Positions 22,501-36,900 of a DNA stretch of 64,000 bases are shown piece after piece. The translations under genes were made by a program, and so were the position numbers. This DNA comes from Hirudinaria manillensis. Its lineage: Eukaryota; Annelida; Clitellata; Hirudinida; Hirudinidae. The notes under the pieces were generated by a model. The model did not search any database, had not been told where the DNA came from, and saw nothing but the letters and a program-made list of their open reading frames with translations. Where the stretch lies: the NCBI GenBank assembly GCA_034509925.1, contig CM067537.1:2959001-3023000 (forward strand), written 5' to 3'. Position 1 is the first letter of the stretch, and every line of letters starts with the position of its first letter.

Positions 22501-25112
22501 ATAGTTTTTGAAATTATTATTTTAAATTTAATATTTGATATTAAATGCTTCAAAAATAAACAAATTGATGACATAAACTGTCCAAAATCTCCATGAATCA
22601 TCTCCATGAGCCCCTCTATTATTAAATTACCTTGACCTTGTTTCTTAACCTTGAAGTGACCTCATGGCATCAACTCCTCATCTGCTGCTCACCATCATAG
22701 ATGCCTTGGACAATCTCAACCTACCAGATGATTGTCTCCAAGAGGTTATTGGAATTACGATGATGATGATGGTGGTGGTGATGATGGTGGTGATGATGAT
22801 GATGATGATGTTGGTGGTGGTGGTGTTGGCAGTGGGGGTGGTGGCAGCGACGACGACCATGATGATGATGTTGATAATGATGAGGTTGATGATGATAATG
22901 GCAATGGTATCATCATTACTGGAATGGCTGCATAAACTTTCACCATCCTTCAATCATCTTTCAACCCATCGAAACAGATGAAACACTCGGTCACCGACAT
23001 GTTGGCGTCTGCCGAAATCGAAGAACTTCCCGTAGTTTTGAAGTTCCTCTTCCAACACATCTCCACCGACGACGCCTTCCAGGTGGGTTGCCAGGTGTCG
23101 ACGCGTTGTCACGGTAACTCGGTAACGGACCCCGGGATGCTCTGAAAGGGCAAACGTGATTTAATAACGATTGAAGGGCATTGATTTGTTTCATTGTGTC
23201 GGTTATTTGCATATGTTGAGTATTAGTGGACTTAAAAAACCTGCAAGTTTTCTGTCATGGATTTGAGGATTTGAAAAATTTATGAAAATAATAATAATAA
23301 ATGAATAACATATTTTAATTATTTGAATATTTAATCACATAATTATATTTAGAATTATTTTATTATAATTGATGATGGTTTACTTTTTTTTTTAACAACT
23401 TCAGGTGGTCCAGAAGATAAGAAAGAATGTCAAACTCTCCTGTGACCTCTCAGCAAGACCAACTTCGACCCCATTAATAAAGTGAACATATGTTTATTTT
23501 CATAAATCATATGCTAATTATACCTCATCATTGTTAATGAATATTCATTGCATGTTAATGTAATAGCTAATTAACATGACTAATGCATAAGCAGTATGCA
23601 TGATGAACTTGTGGCAATTTGCATAAACATTTCCAAATGAATGTCATAGAATAAATTAGCATTATTTTCAGAGCCACTAAGAAGAAGGAAGCAGACAGGG
23701 GTGCCTTTGCATTGGTTGTGGAGTCATTAAAGCCCCTCCCATTCCACAAGGCTGTGGCCAATGCCTGGCTAAAAGTAATGAAGGACTTGTTCAACAGATA
23801 TAACAATAATTACAATCACAATTACAATTAGCTGATTTTAAGGTGCCCAAAGTGATGATGATGATGGTGATGATGATGATGATGATGGCAGTGGTGACTA
23901 CATCGACTACGTCTGCTAAGAATATCAAGGCACTGGAAATGCTAATTTGCTAAATGCGATTGTATCCAATACATCATTTTTATTTAATTTGCATGAAATT
24001 TTACAATCACTGGTGATATTTGTCATCATCATCATCTATTTAATTCATCATTGGTATTTAAATGGTATGAAATTTTATAATCATTGGTAATATTCGACAT
24101 CATCGTCTTCGTCACCATCATCATCACCATCATCATTATCGTGCCCAGGCCATAGAAGAGCTGAAGGACACGGACGACGTTCAATCCATCGACGTCTTCG
24201 TCCTCCTCATCCTGCACTCGTGCGACGACCACAAGAAGGTCGTCGAGAACGTACTCAGGAACAAGGTCGTGTCGGGGGTCGTAACCGTCGGCAACGTGAA
24301 GGACGCCTTCTCCATAAAGCCGGAGGTTGGGAATGCCGTTTTGTTTTCATTTCGATCTGTCGTTTAAAATCCGTTGTCGCTAATTTCTAAACCAGTCATT
24401 GTTGTTGTTTTCTTATCAATGGCCAAAGTGAAATAGAATTGAATGGTCTTATCGCTGCTAAAGCAAGAGGCCTGCACTATTTGTAAAGTGACTGGGTCTG
24501 AGTTTGATCTAGTCTGTTATTATTAAACTGTCATCAATGATGATGATGACGATGATGGTGGTGATGATGATGATAACAATGATGATGGCGACGATGATGA
24601 TGATGGCAATGGTGACTTCAACGACGTCAATGACGTTTATAAGCGACGGACATCCTCAGTTTTCCGATACTAGTTATTATTACCTCGTCATTTTCTAAAA
24701 AAAACTATAAGAGGCTACTCAACTTGTTACTTACGACCTAAAATGAAGTCTCAAATGAACGAATGAACGAACGTCGTCAGATGGTGGAGGACCACTTCAA
24801 GTCCGTGATGCAGTTGGTCGAGTTGTTGTTCAAGTCCTCGTTCCAGGTTGTCGTTCAATTCGCCTGCAAACTTTACAAGACGGCATTTGCAGAACTCAGC
24901 AGCTACTGTCAGCAGGTGAGATTGATTGATTGATTATTTATTAACGATTACTTATTAAAGTAGTTAAATGTTAATTAATTGGTTGTTTATTTAAATTAAT
25001 TACTTACCTAATTAATATAATAAACAATAATAACGTTAATGATAAAAATAGTATAATATAATAAAGATTGATTAATTGTAGTTATTAACATAATTGATGT
25101 AATGGATAATAT

Positions 25113-25156
<44 letters not shown>

Positions 25157-28100
25157 GTGTAATTGATTTATATTAAATATTATTAATATTTTCTCATCAG
25201 GAGATCGTCGGTACGTTGGTTTCACACATAGGGAGCGGATGTCCCACGAAGATTGACCTGATGCTGGATGCACTGATCGACCTGGTTGGGGATCACCTGG
25301 AAATGATGGTTCCTTATTCCGCCTTCATCAACGTGAGTTTCTCTTGTTGTTGTTGGTTGTTGTTGTTGTTGGTTGTTGTTGGTTGTTGTTGGTTGTTGAC
25401 GGAGTTTTGAATGAAGAACGACTGAAAAGTTAAAAAAAAAACTATGTTTAACCTATCAAAACAATTGGATTTCGATGCATTGATAAGGAATGTCAATGAT
25501 AATGACGAACAATAACATAATGATGAATAACAATGATGACTCTGACAAGAGCATAAGAGATTAAATATCATTTTCAAACAATTTTTTTTTATTATGGTGA
25601 GTTGTTCCTATTGTGAATACAAAATTGTTGATGTTTATTATTGATTATTAATATTTTAATTTATATTATTAATATTTAATTTATTATTAATTAATATTAA
25701 TGTTATTAGTAACGACGACCTCTTCTTGCAGGGAATTCTCGACTACCTGGACAACTTTGATCTAATCCAGGTGAAGAAGTTGTACCAGGTGTTAGGCAGG
25801 ATGGCCTACTGCTCTCAACATGGATCAGATATGCAGGTGTGTTTATTCAAAATATACTTAAAATATTTTTATAATATTTTTAATATTTACATTTATATTT
25901 ATTATTTCCATCCTAAGGTCGTTCGGTTCATGTTTTAATGCATGCGATTATTTTGCATTTCCCTATATTTTGATTTGCTTTGGTTTTCTTGAAAATATAA
26001 TATAATATAATAGGATATAATATCATGCCATATTTGTTTTTTTTTATATATTTGAAAATGATTTTTATTGCCAACAGGATGGATTGAATATCATGATAAC
26101 GAAGCAGTTGTCATCACACGTACTGAGGTTGGATGGATTTGCATTGGGATGAATTTATTCTTGCTTCAAGAAATATATCATTTATTATATTAATGCGCTA
26201 AAATATTGAAAAATTATAACATAATATCCCCGCAATTACAAAGAGTATCCGTCCGAAAACTTCAACATTTTCAATTTTTAATCAAAAGGGCAAATACAAA
26301 AAAAGAATATATTATTATGTGCATATATATTATATTATACATAATATATATAATATAATATATATGCACATAATTAAGCATAATTTCTAAATATTTTTAT
26401 GAAGATTAAATGAAAAATATAAAAAATTGAGAATAAAGGCATTAAATCATTGATTATCATTTTCAATGATAAAATGGTAGTGCCAGTGCTATAATTGAGA
26501 ATATCTGCAATCTGATGTTAATTACATCAACAATTATATTATTTATCATATAAATTATTATATAATTTATTTAATTTATTATTATTTATTAATACATAAT
26601 AATTTACATTATTTATTATTATTATTATTATTATTATATATAATTATATAACAATATTATTGCTTAATTAAAATTCAGGTACCAACAGATTGGTGTGGTT
26701 GGTGGACTCATGTTGGTTATGAACCTCTCCCTGGCAAGGTTGGCAAGCATTTGTTAACAATTCTAGTGAACATCATTTCTGATTTGGATTTGTTTTTTTT
26801 TTAAACTTTAAAATTAATTCTGGATTAAATTAATACTTAAAAAAAAGAAAGAAAGATGTTATTACTTATTGCATCAATAAGTAATCGAATTATTTATAAA
26901 AAATATAAATTAATAATTTAACGATATGACTAATAATAACATTAACATTACAACAATAATAATAATATCTTGTTGTTGTTGTTGTTGTTGTTGTGCAGCT
27001 CAGGGGATGACAGCAACACTTCTCTGTCCATTAGCAGATCGTTTCGCAGCAGCAGGAAAGCAGACGACAACTGGCAACAGGTCAAGGACATGCTGGAGGT
27101 CGTCCAATCGCATGCAGAGAGGTCACCTCAGCTGATGGCCTTGTTTTTGGAGGAGCTTGCATTTTTAATGAGGAGGCGGTGCCTCGGCTGCAAAGTCCAG
27201 GTCGGGTTTTGCCGGTTTCGTGAATATGCACGACTAAGTGGGTGGAGCCACCGATTGCTCATGCATAATGGATTATCTGTGTTGTTTGCGTCCTCCATTT
27301 TATTTTCCGATCATGAATAATATTTTTAATCCCAAATTATATTATTAATAATATGTATATATATTATTATACTTTTTAGTATGTAATATTTAAATAAGCT
27401 ACATATGGTAATAATTGTAATAAAATATACAATAACAATATTTATCATAACTAGGTAATTAATTAATTAATTAATCCAACCCTTTGGATATTAATTAATT
27501 AATTAATTAATATTCAAAGGGATGGATTGCAGACAAGGTTGAGAATGATTTCCAGGTGGACTTTGTGGTTGACTTGAAGGATGGAATGTCAACGAATGAG
27601 GGTACAAGGTTGTGATTTAAATTATAATATATAGAAAATATTTGAGTATATTGAGTTAATTAATAAATTACATTATTATTAGTATTATTGTAATTATTAT
27701 TTATATTTTTTATGAAAAATTATGTTTTTAATGTAACAGCTTGTGTTCACTCTGTTCTGTAATGCAGCTATTCATGCACAACCACCAAACATGAACGTCA
27801 TTTTGAAATGAAATGTCATGGTGTAATCATACCAGTTAAAAAGTGAAATTAAAAATATTATCGGAGCTATTCGACATATTAAACCAGTAATTAATTAATT
27901 AATATTATATTATGTTAATAATATCATATTAATTAATTAATATTATATTATGTTAATAATATCATATTAATTAATTAATATTATATTATGTTAATAATAT
28001 CATATTAATTAATTATATTATATCAATATTAATTACATTATATTAATAATATTAATATTATATTATATTGATAATATTAATTAATTAATTGTCATTAATT

Positions 28101-31100
28101 TAATTTTAAACTTCTGCAAAATGAGACGTTTTAAATTTCAAGTCGACGTGTTGAACCCACCTGGAAAGTCCACTTCATGTTGGACGAACTCGGACCCGAA
28201 GACGAGGACTTTGCCATCGATGTCGTGTCGCTCGTTGCCAAGGAAACGAGCCTGTCTGGGGCGACCAATGGCGGAAGGTTGGAGGCGGGATCGACCGAGC
28301 TGATTTGCATTTGCGTGGATAAATTATGAATATTGATTTATATTTTGTTTATGTTGGTTTTACTGACACTGACTTGAAGGTTTATGATTAGATAATCTTG
28401 AGAGTTTTGACATTGTTCATTCATGCATTCATGAAATATTCATTAATTTCATTAAAAATAAATAAATAATTTAATTATTATAATAGATATACAACTAGGT
28501 AATATAATAACTAATTAATATAATAGATAATTATTAGAATATACATTGAAATGTCATTCTGCTGTTTTGGAGGAGGGTTGTACTCGTCTTTGGCTCATCT
28601 TAGGTCGTCTCTGTGGTGCCTCAGTTCCTGCTTCCGACTTCTGCACACGTGTTGTTCCATCCTCAAGGAGAACAACCTCGAAGACATCGATGCTCTTCTC
28701 GGTCGGTCGACTTCATTAACATAATTCACATTAATTAACATAATAACATTTCGTTATCATAATTTATGATTTAATTGTTAATGTGCTTTGCTAATCATGT
28801 TGACGAAGGTTAAGCTGGCCTTTAGGATATTGGGCAGGGCATTTTTTGTAACCTTTCTATATATTTAATGTTGATTAGGTCATTATTTTAATATTTCATA
28901 ATTTTATTATTTTAATAATAATAATAATAATATTGTAATCACAACTTCTTTTGAACAGGGTGTGGCATAAAACTGCCCAAGTGCTTCCCCACGTCAGCCG
29001 ACCAATTGGAATGCAACAACGACAAGGAGAAGGTCGTCCGACTTCATTCTGCTTTTGCCGTCGTCAATTGGTTCAGAGAGGTTTGTGTGCATGTGTGCAT
29101 ATGTGTGTGTTCATTGGTAATATGGTTATTAAATGAATAAATAATTAGATAATAAATAGTCATTGAATTTATTAGATAGAAATCTTTCCTTAACCATTTC
29201 ATATTCTTTAATATCATATGATCACTGATGTCAACATCACTGTAGCCACTGTTTGTAATCACCACCATCATCATCGTCATCATCATCACTGCCACCATCA
29301 TCATCGTCACCGCCACCATCATCATCATCATCGCATTCCAGCTCCTGAACAGCTTCTCCAGTCAGGAAAAGGAGCAGATGAGGTCAAAGGTCATCACCAG
29401 ACTCAAGAGCATCGTGGCACTTCATTGCCTCATCGAGAGGATGCTATTAGGTGATGATGATGATGGTGGTGGAGGTGGTGGTGGTGATGATGAGGAGGAC
29501 GATGACGACATCATCATCATCATGTTCCATTAGTGTTGGATGTCTGCATACTAACAACATACAATATTTTTATTCATACCATATTTGTATTAAACATCCA
29601 TTTTATTTTTATATTGTAAATTATACCATGCCATGCAGAGTATGCCTAATAATTATAATTAAAAGTTAATACCTGATTAATAATAGTTAACGATTAATTA
29701 ATAATACAACTGCAGACTACCCCGATTACATTCCACCACCAAACATTTACTCACCCAACCTTGAGGAGCAAACGAGGGTGGGTCTTGTGGTGCTCCCAAA
29801 AAAGTCGATGAGAACCAACAAAACAGCGTCGAAGTGAAAATTCATTTACGTCATTTTAAGAAAAAAAATTTTAAATAAATTTTTAAAGTATTTTAAAATA
29901 TTAAGTATATAAAATATAAAAAATTAATAATATAAAATGAAGGAACATTGTAAACTTTTAATATGTTGTAATTTCAGTCAGACATTTGTTGGTTTAGTTT
30001 TAGTATTTTCACTTAGTATACCCACGATTTTGTCTTTGATTAAACTTATGCGAGTGAGTCATCATCATCACATAATTAATCATTAGCATAAACAGGACAT
30101 GAATATTCATGCTGCCACATCGACCAATCAATCGATCAATTAACCTATCAATCGTTGCAGAGAAAAACCCACGAAGGGCACCACGAAGGCAGGTCGGGGA
30201 AGGAAACGACCGAGGACGGGCTCTGACGGAGTTCACGACCTCACTTCGAACGAGGTTGAAGTCGTTTGATCGTTAACCGATAAATATTAATGATGATGTT
30301 AACAATGCAGATCCAATTTAATTATTCATGAAATCATATTTATACATGATTCTCAACTGTTCTCCCTTTGAGAACTAGGTGTTCTTAGGTGGATGTTCTG
30401 TTGTGTCATATTTATTGTACAATGTGCAGAGTATACCAGTGGATCGTCATCGTCGTCGTCGTCATCATCATCAACATCATCACCTGTGGATCATTGTTGT
30501 CATCAACATCATCATCGCCATTAACACCACCATCACCATCAATAGCTCATCATCATCATCACTACCAACAACCATTACAGGAAGCAACAACAAACCTCAA
30601 CATCACCATCAGCAGCACCTCCGGTGGTGCAAACGTCTCAAAAGCTGCCAACAACAACAACAACAACAACAAGTCTTTCGGCAAAATTGCATCCATCAAC
30701 AAATCTCTCCTTTCTAACTACTTCAGGTCGTTTCAGCCTTAAATTAGCATAAATTAACATAAATTAGTTGATAATTTATTCTTCCATTGCATGTTGCGTG
30801 ATGTGGCGAGGGTTGTTTCAACATTGAAACTTTTTATTAATTATTAATTAAATGTTAAATTTGATTTAACAGGGAACTGGACATGGATGTGTTTAAAATT
30901 TTAAACTTCACGAAACTCGAAGCAACAGGAATGGTTGACGATGAGGTCCTTTGAAGGCTTTTTTTTCATGGTGGAGATGGATGGATGGATGGATGGATGG
31001 ATGGATGGATGGATGGATGGATGGGTGGATGGATGGATGGATGAGTGGATGGATGGATGGATGGATGGATGGATGGATGGGTGGATGGATGGATGGATGA

Positions 31101-33935
31101 GTGGATGGATGGATGGATGGACGGATGAGTGGATGGATGAGTGGATGGATGGATGGATGGGTGGATGGATGGGTAAATGGATGGGTAAAGGAAAGAGCGA
31201 TGAATATGCCAATAGGGATGGTTGTTTTTGAAGGACTAGAAATTAAACAACTTTGGATTGCGGATGGATAATCATTTAACTAATTTGCATAATTTATTCA
31301 CGATCGGATCTCGAAGTTTTCGGAAAAGAAACTGAAGCTGGATTCGAGCAGTCTCGTCTTCTTGTTAGAGGATCTGATGTCAAAGGTCAACCACAGCCTC
31401 TGCAAGAGTTCGGAAAGGAGGACTTCATTTCCGAAGGTGATTCATCATCAACGTCGTCATCATCACTTAGATACTAGTAGGTGTAGGTGCAGGTGACCGA
31501 ACAGGTGCCTATACGTGTGTGTGTGTGTGGCATTGACGGCAATGGGTGGTCAAGTGTTCGATGGACGGGGATCGAGTAAAACATGATCTGTCGTCGAATG
31601 CTTAAAAAGGCATTTAAAAGTTCTTAAAATATTTTTTGACATTTTGATGACCACACAAGTTGAATTAATCTGGGATTGAATTATAATTATAATTTATTTT
31701 AATGAGAACCAAAAATTTGGAATGCATATGAGGTTATATTATGATGAATTGTTATGTTTTTTTTTTCAGACCAAAAATGAATCGAAAATCGTTGGATTTA
31801 ACAACTTGAACTTCATTGGTCCTGCAGAGGTAGCCCAGAAGGTGTGCGACCTCATTCCTCACCTGTGCAGGTACCTGGAGTCCCTGAGTGGCTATTTCCA
31901 GGTGTGAACTAATTAGTCTGACATATTTAAAGAGCCATTAAAGTTAACTTTAAATGGGATTAAAAAGCATATCAACCATGCTGATTATAATTAATTGTTA
32001 TAATTAACTTTTATTTGAGATTCTCAAAGTCACATGACTTAAGTAACAACCTGACTGAGATGTTATCAGAGCATCTCATCTTATCAGTATCACTGGCATC
32101 ACATCATCATCATCATCAATCATCATAATTGCTTAACTTCTTCACCGTCGTCATCACCATCATTGTTCGACTTCTTCGCCGTCATCCAAGGTGTCAAGAG
32201 ACAAGCAGAACGAAACATGTGACTTTTCCTGCCTGGAATTGGAAGAGAACAACTCGATGACGAGGAGCGTTCAACTCCTCCTTCGAGTCCTCACGTCTTT
32301 CTTCTCCTGGTTTGGCGTCTGCTTTTAAATTAAACGACAATAAATAATAAACTCGTAAAGAAATCAGTTATAGTGCAAACAAAAATTGTGTAAATCATTT
32401 ATAATAATAATAATAAAGTTAAGTAAATTATTTATAATAGTTTAAAAAAAATTGTTTAAATTATTTATATCATAACAAATGTTATTGGAGCATCTCATCT
32501 CATCAGTGCCACAGTATTTATTTCATAATAAAGTTATGTAAATTATTTATAATAATAAAAAAAAGTTGATTAAATTATTTATAATGATAATAATAATAAT
32601 AATAATAATAACAAAGCTAAGTATTAGTTATTTAAACCGTAACAAAAATTTCCGTAAAAACCCAACACCTAACAAGATGCCAATGGACTTAATTCAAAAG
32701 GTCGGAGTTGAGTTCCGAGAAGAGACTTCTGAAGACTGCAGTTTCCCACATCTCGGATCGCATTTCTCCTTCTGCCAAGTTAACGCTTGCAGAGAGGTTC
32801 AAGTGGGTTGCATCGTTGTTGTTGTTATTGTTGTTGTTGTTGTTGAGATTGGTGTAGTTGTTTGTGAGATTGGTGTAATAATAATAATAATAATAATAAT
32901 AATGTGTCACTTATAAAGTGCCAGTTGTTGTCGTTGATGCGATTGTTGTAGTTGTTGCCATTGAAATTGTTGTTGATGTTGTTTAGTGATGTAGTAACTT
33001 TGGCAGCAATGTTAAATATATTATGTATTATATTATATATTAAATTATAAATGTACAAAGTTTGACAGATATATAAAAATATATTTACAGTTAAACGTAT
33101 ACATATGTATAATATATATATATATTTATTATACATTTTTTTATTTAAATATATTGTAATGTTAATATAATAAATAATAAACATATTTATTTATAATTCA
33201 ACTAATATTGTTGTCGCGATCGTAACAATTGCAACAACACAACAGGCAGGCATTCGACTACATCGAGAAATTTGGAAAAACAGTTGAAGATGTTTTGAGT
33301 GCAGTCGACCTCAGCAGGTTGTTGTCACGTTTGTCGACGTTGTGCGCGTCAGAGGAGCTCAAGACAAAAGCAGGTGGGTGGTCTAGTGAGGATTGATGAT
33401 GATGATGTTTTTATATAATTACTTGACTAATTAATAATTAGTTTATTGTAATTATTATTAATGTTGCAAACATGTTGCAGTCTTTTGGTACTTCTGGCAT
33501 ACGTAGAAGCCTCTTTGGATTTATAGGAATTGAGTTACGTGCAACATGAAAGCACATCTGAAATCAATTTAATCCTGTTATTTAAAATATCTTTTATTTA
33601 TTTTCAATAATTTAATCTTTTTATTTAAAATATCTTTTTTTATATTTTATTTTCCAACAACTTCAAACTTGCAGGCGAAGTGTACTTGACCTTTTTGAAA
33701 CAAAAATGGAAGGAAGAGGAAAAAAAGGCAGATTACAATTTGGCAGTCGCGGTGCTTCTCAAGTGGGTGTCGATTGGTTCTTCAAGCACCAATGGAATTT
33801 GTTGCATGCAGTTGCAAGCAGTGGTTTGAAGTGGTGGAAAATAAACAAACGAATGAAATTTGGTCGTTGGTGGTGCGAGTGTGTCACATGATGCCGGCTC
33901 TCGAAACTCTAAGCATTCTGGCTCTTTGTTGATGT

Positions 33936-33984
<49 letters not shown>

Positions 33985-36900
33985 TATTGTCATAGCAATA
34001 AATAATAACAGTAATAAATAATAACAGTAATAGTAATTAATAATATATTATATTAGTAATAAATAATAATAATAACTAATTATTAATAATATTATTCACA
34101 TTTTTATATTTATTCACAAACAATTTATTTATTTATTCATTCAGCATGTGCTTCAATCACTCCTCGGACGTCCAAAACGTCATCGAAATCTTCATTTCTT
34201 CGGCAATTCCCGAGTTCCTCCAGTCCCAGGATTGTTCGGAAACATTCCCCACTTTGAACAAGTGAGGATGATGAGGATGATGACGATGGGGAGGGGGAGG
34301 ATGATGAGGATGATGATGGGGAGGAGGAGGATGATGATGATGATAGTGATAGTGATGATGGTAGTAAATTTTGCAGGTGAAGATTTGCATGGAAAGGCTA
34401 AATTGAAATGTTATGGAATGTTAATCGAGACATTGGCATTTATTTTCAAATTATGATCAACATGTGGTCATTATTATTATTATTATTGTTGTTGTTGTTA
34501 TTATTGTTATTATTATTACTGTATTATTATTATCACTTATTTTGTTTTAATCCATTAATATGGATTCCCTTGTATGAAATCAATACAATACAATATTTAT
34601 GACACACAGAGACACACTGCCAGTTTATTACAAGTTGTTGTTGTTCTACTTGGTTGAAAACTCAAAGACCATCACCGCTGGGAACAAAGACACACCACTT
34701 GATGTTGGCATGATGTTCCTTTTTTGGGAATGAACATCTTAACTTATTAACTAATTATTTAAATTATTATTATTCAAAATATTATCATTAAATTATAATA
34801 TTATTAATTGTCTTAACTTATTAACTAATTATTTAAATTATTATTATTTAAAATATTAGCATTAAATTATAATATTATTAATTGTCTTAACTTATTAACT
34901 AATTATTTAACTTATTATTATTCAAAATATTATCCTTAAATTATATTATTATTACTAATTGTCTTAACTTATTAACTAACTATGTAAATCATTAATTATT
35001 ATTTAAAATATATAAATATTATTATATTATACTATTACTAATAAATTGTTAACCATTTATTTAAATTAAAATTATTTGAATTGAAGCAAATAGTTAATAG
35101 TGTTAATCTTATTATTATTATTATTAAATTATTTATTTAAATTATTAATTTGAAATAAATAGTTAATAATGTTAATCTTCTACCAATAGCTTTTGTGTGA
35201 CTTGTTTACTTGTGACTTTTGTTTTGTAAAGTTGTGTTAATTCAGGAAAACCTGGAAAAAATGCTGAAGTGGGAAGCTTGCGTCACGGATTTCAGAGTAC
35301 TCATCGACCTCATCAAGGTGACCTTTGAACCCCGTTGTTGTGCTATGTTTGTCTTTTTTTAGTTTGAAGATTTCCATGTTTTATGTTTTATTGTGACTCT
35401 TTTGTTTTTTTTTTAATTTTAAAAATATTTCTAAGTAAAAATTAAAATATACATTATTAATATCGACACTTCTGCAGAGATAGATTTAACTTGGATGTCA
35501 ACTTTAATTAATTAATTAAAAATAAATTTAATATTAATAAGAAATATAGGCTTAATTAATTATAATTTATAATTAATTAATTAATTATAATTAAAAATAA
35601 ATTTAATATTATTAATAAATATCATAAATTTAGGGTTTAGATAATGAAACGTGTGTTTGTTTACTAAAGCTGTTTTGATAAACCTCATGAATATTAATCT
35701 AATTGCAGGTTTATGATTCGAGGAGTAACCTTACTTCAGCCTTGAAGGTTTGCGACCAATCACAGACTGGCGTTAATTAAAATTAATGACAGTGTGTCTG
35801 TGTTATAATTGTATTGTATTTCATACAAGGGAATAAATTAATTAAAACAAAATAAATAATGATAATAATAATAATAATAATAATAATAATATCAGTGACA
35901 AACTTCGTTTGAAGTTCATTTGACATTTGTTTTATGCAATAACCAGTTGTTGTTGATACATTTGTTATTAGATGTTAAGATTGTTTCAAATATACATTTA
36001 TTATTAGATATTTATTATATAATCATTATTACACTATTATTATGTCTATTTTATTATTATTATTATTATTGAAATTTTGTATTCATTATTAGATATTATT
36101 TAACAATGAAAATATTTTCTTAAATCCGTTCCTCGTTTGCATTCAAAGTACGGTCGAAAGTTTGTCGACCTCTTCATGCGTCAGTGCATCCCGACCTTTG
36201 ACTTCCTGTTCGTGAGTCACAGGGATCAGATTCAAACCCTCTTCAAAACCCTTCAACTCTCAACGAGAGCCCTCCACCATCTCTGCAGTCATTCGAAGGT
36301 TGGCACGATGCATTACTTATATTTAATTTTAATCCATTTATTTCTATAATTTCAATCTTTTTTGTATTTATAAATAAATTTTAAAAAAAGTTTTGATTTT
36401 ATTTTTTTTTTTTTCAACTCTAAGTTAGTTGACTAGAGTTAATTATTTACATTTGCATATTAAATGCTTGTTGACATTTCTGATTGGTTTCCTAAAGATC
36501 AAGAAGGACATCAGCCTGACCAATCAGGTCCCTCAATTGAAGCGCACCCTGGAGAGTCTGATCCACAGGGTGAAGGACATGATGAACAAGAACAGGTGCG
36601 TGGCTGCCTTCTGGCTCGGGAACCTCAAAAACAGGAACTTGAAGGTTGGTTCTACTGACTATTAGCTGATTAGCATATGGGGAAGGAGGGGTTTATGTTA
36701 ATTAGTTACCAAATTGTACTTATTTTGTTGATCGACTGAATAAATAAATTCTTTTTTAAGTAAATATTTCAATAATCAATCAAATAATTGTAGTTAATAA
36801 TAAAAAATCCATTTAAAACATCTTTCTGACATTTAAAGATGTTATTAACTATTATATTATATTATTAACTATTAACTACAGGTATTTGATTAATTATTGA

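Noticed and set aside
28566..28603. Longer FANCD2 exon 23 starting about 38 bases earlier (reads YSSLAHL)
   Set aside because: It would break reading phase with exon 22; the AG at 28602-28603 keeps phase.
30901..31231. ORFs of about 100 residues on both strands
   Set aside because: GGAT repeat translated in stop-free frames.
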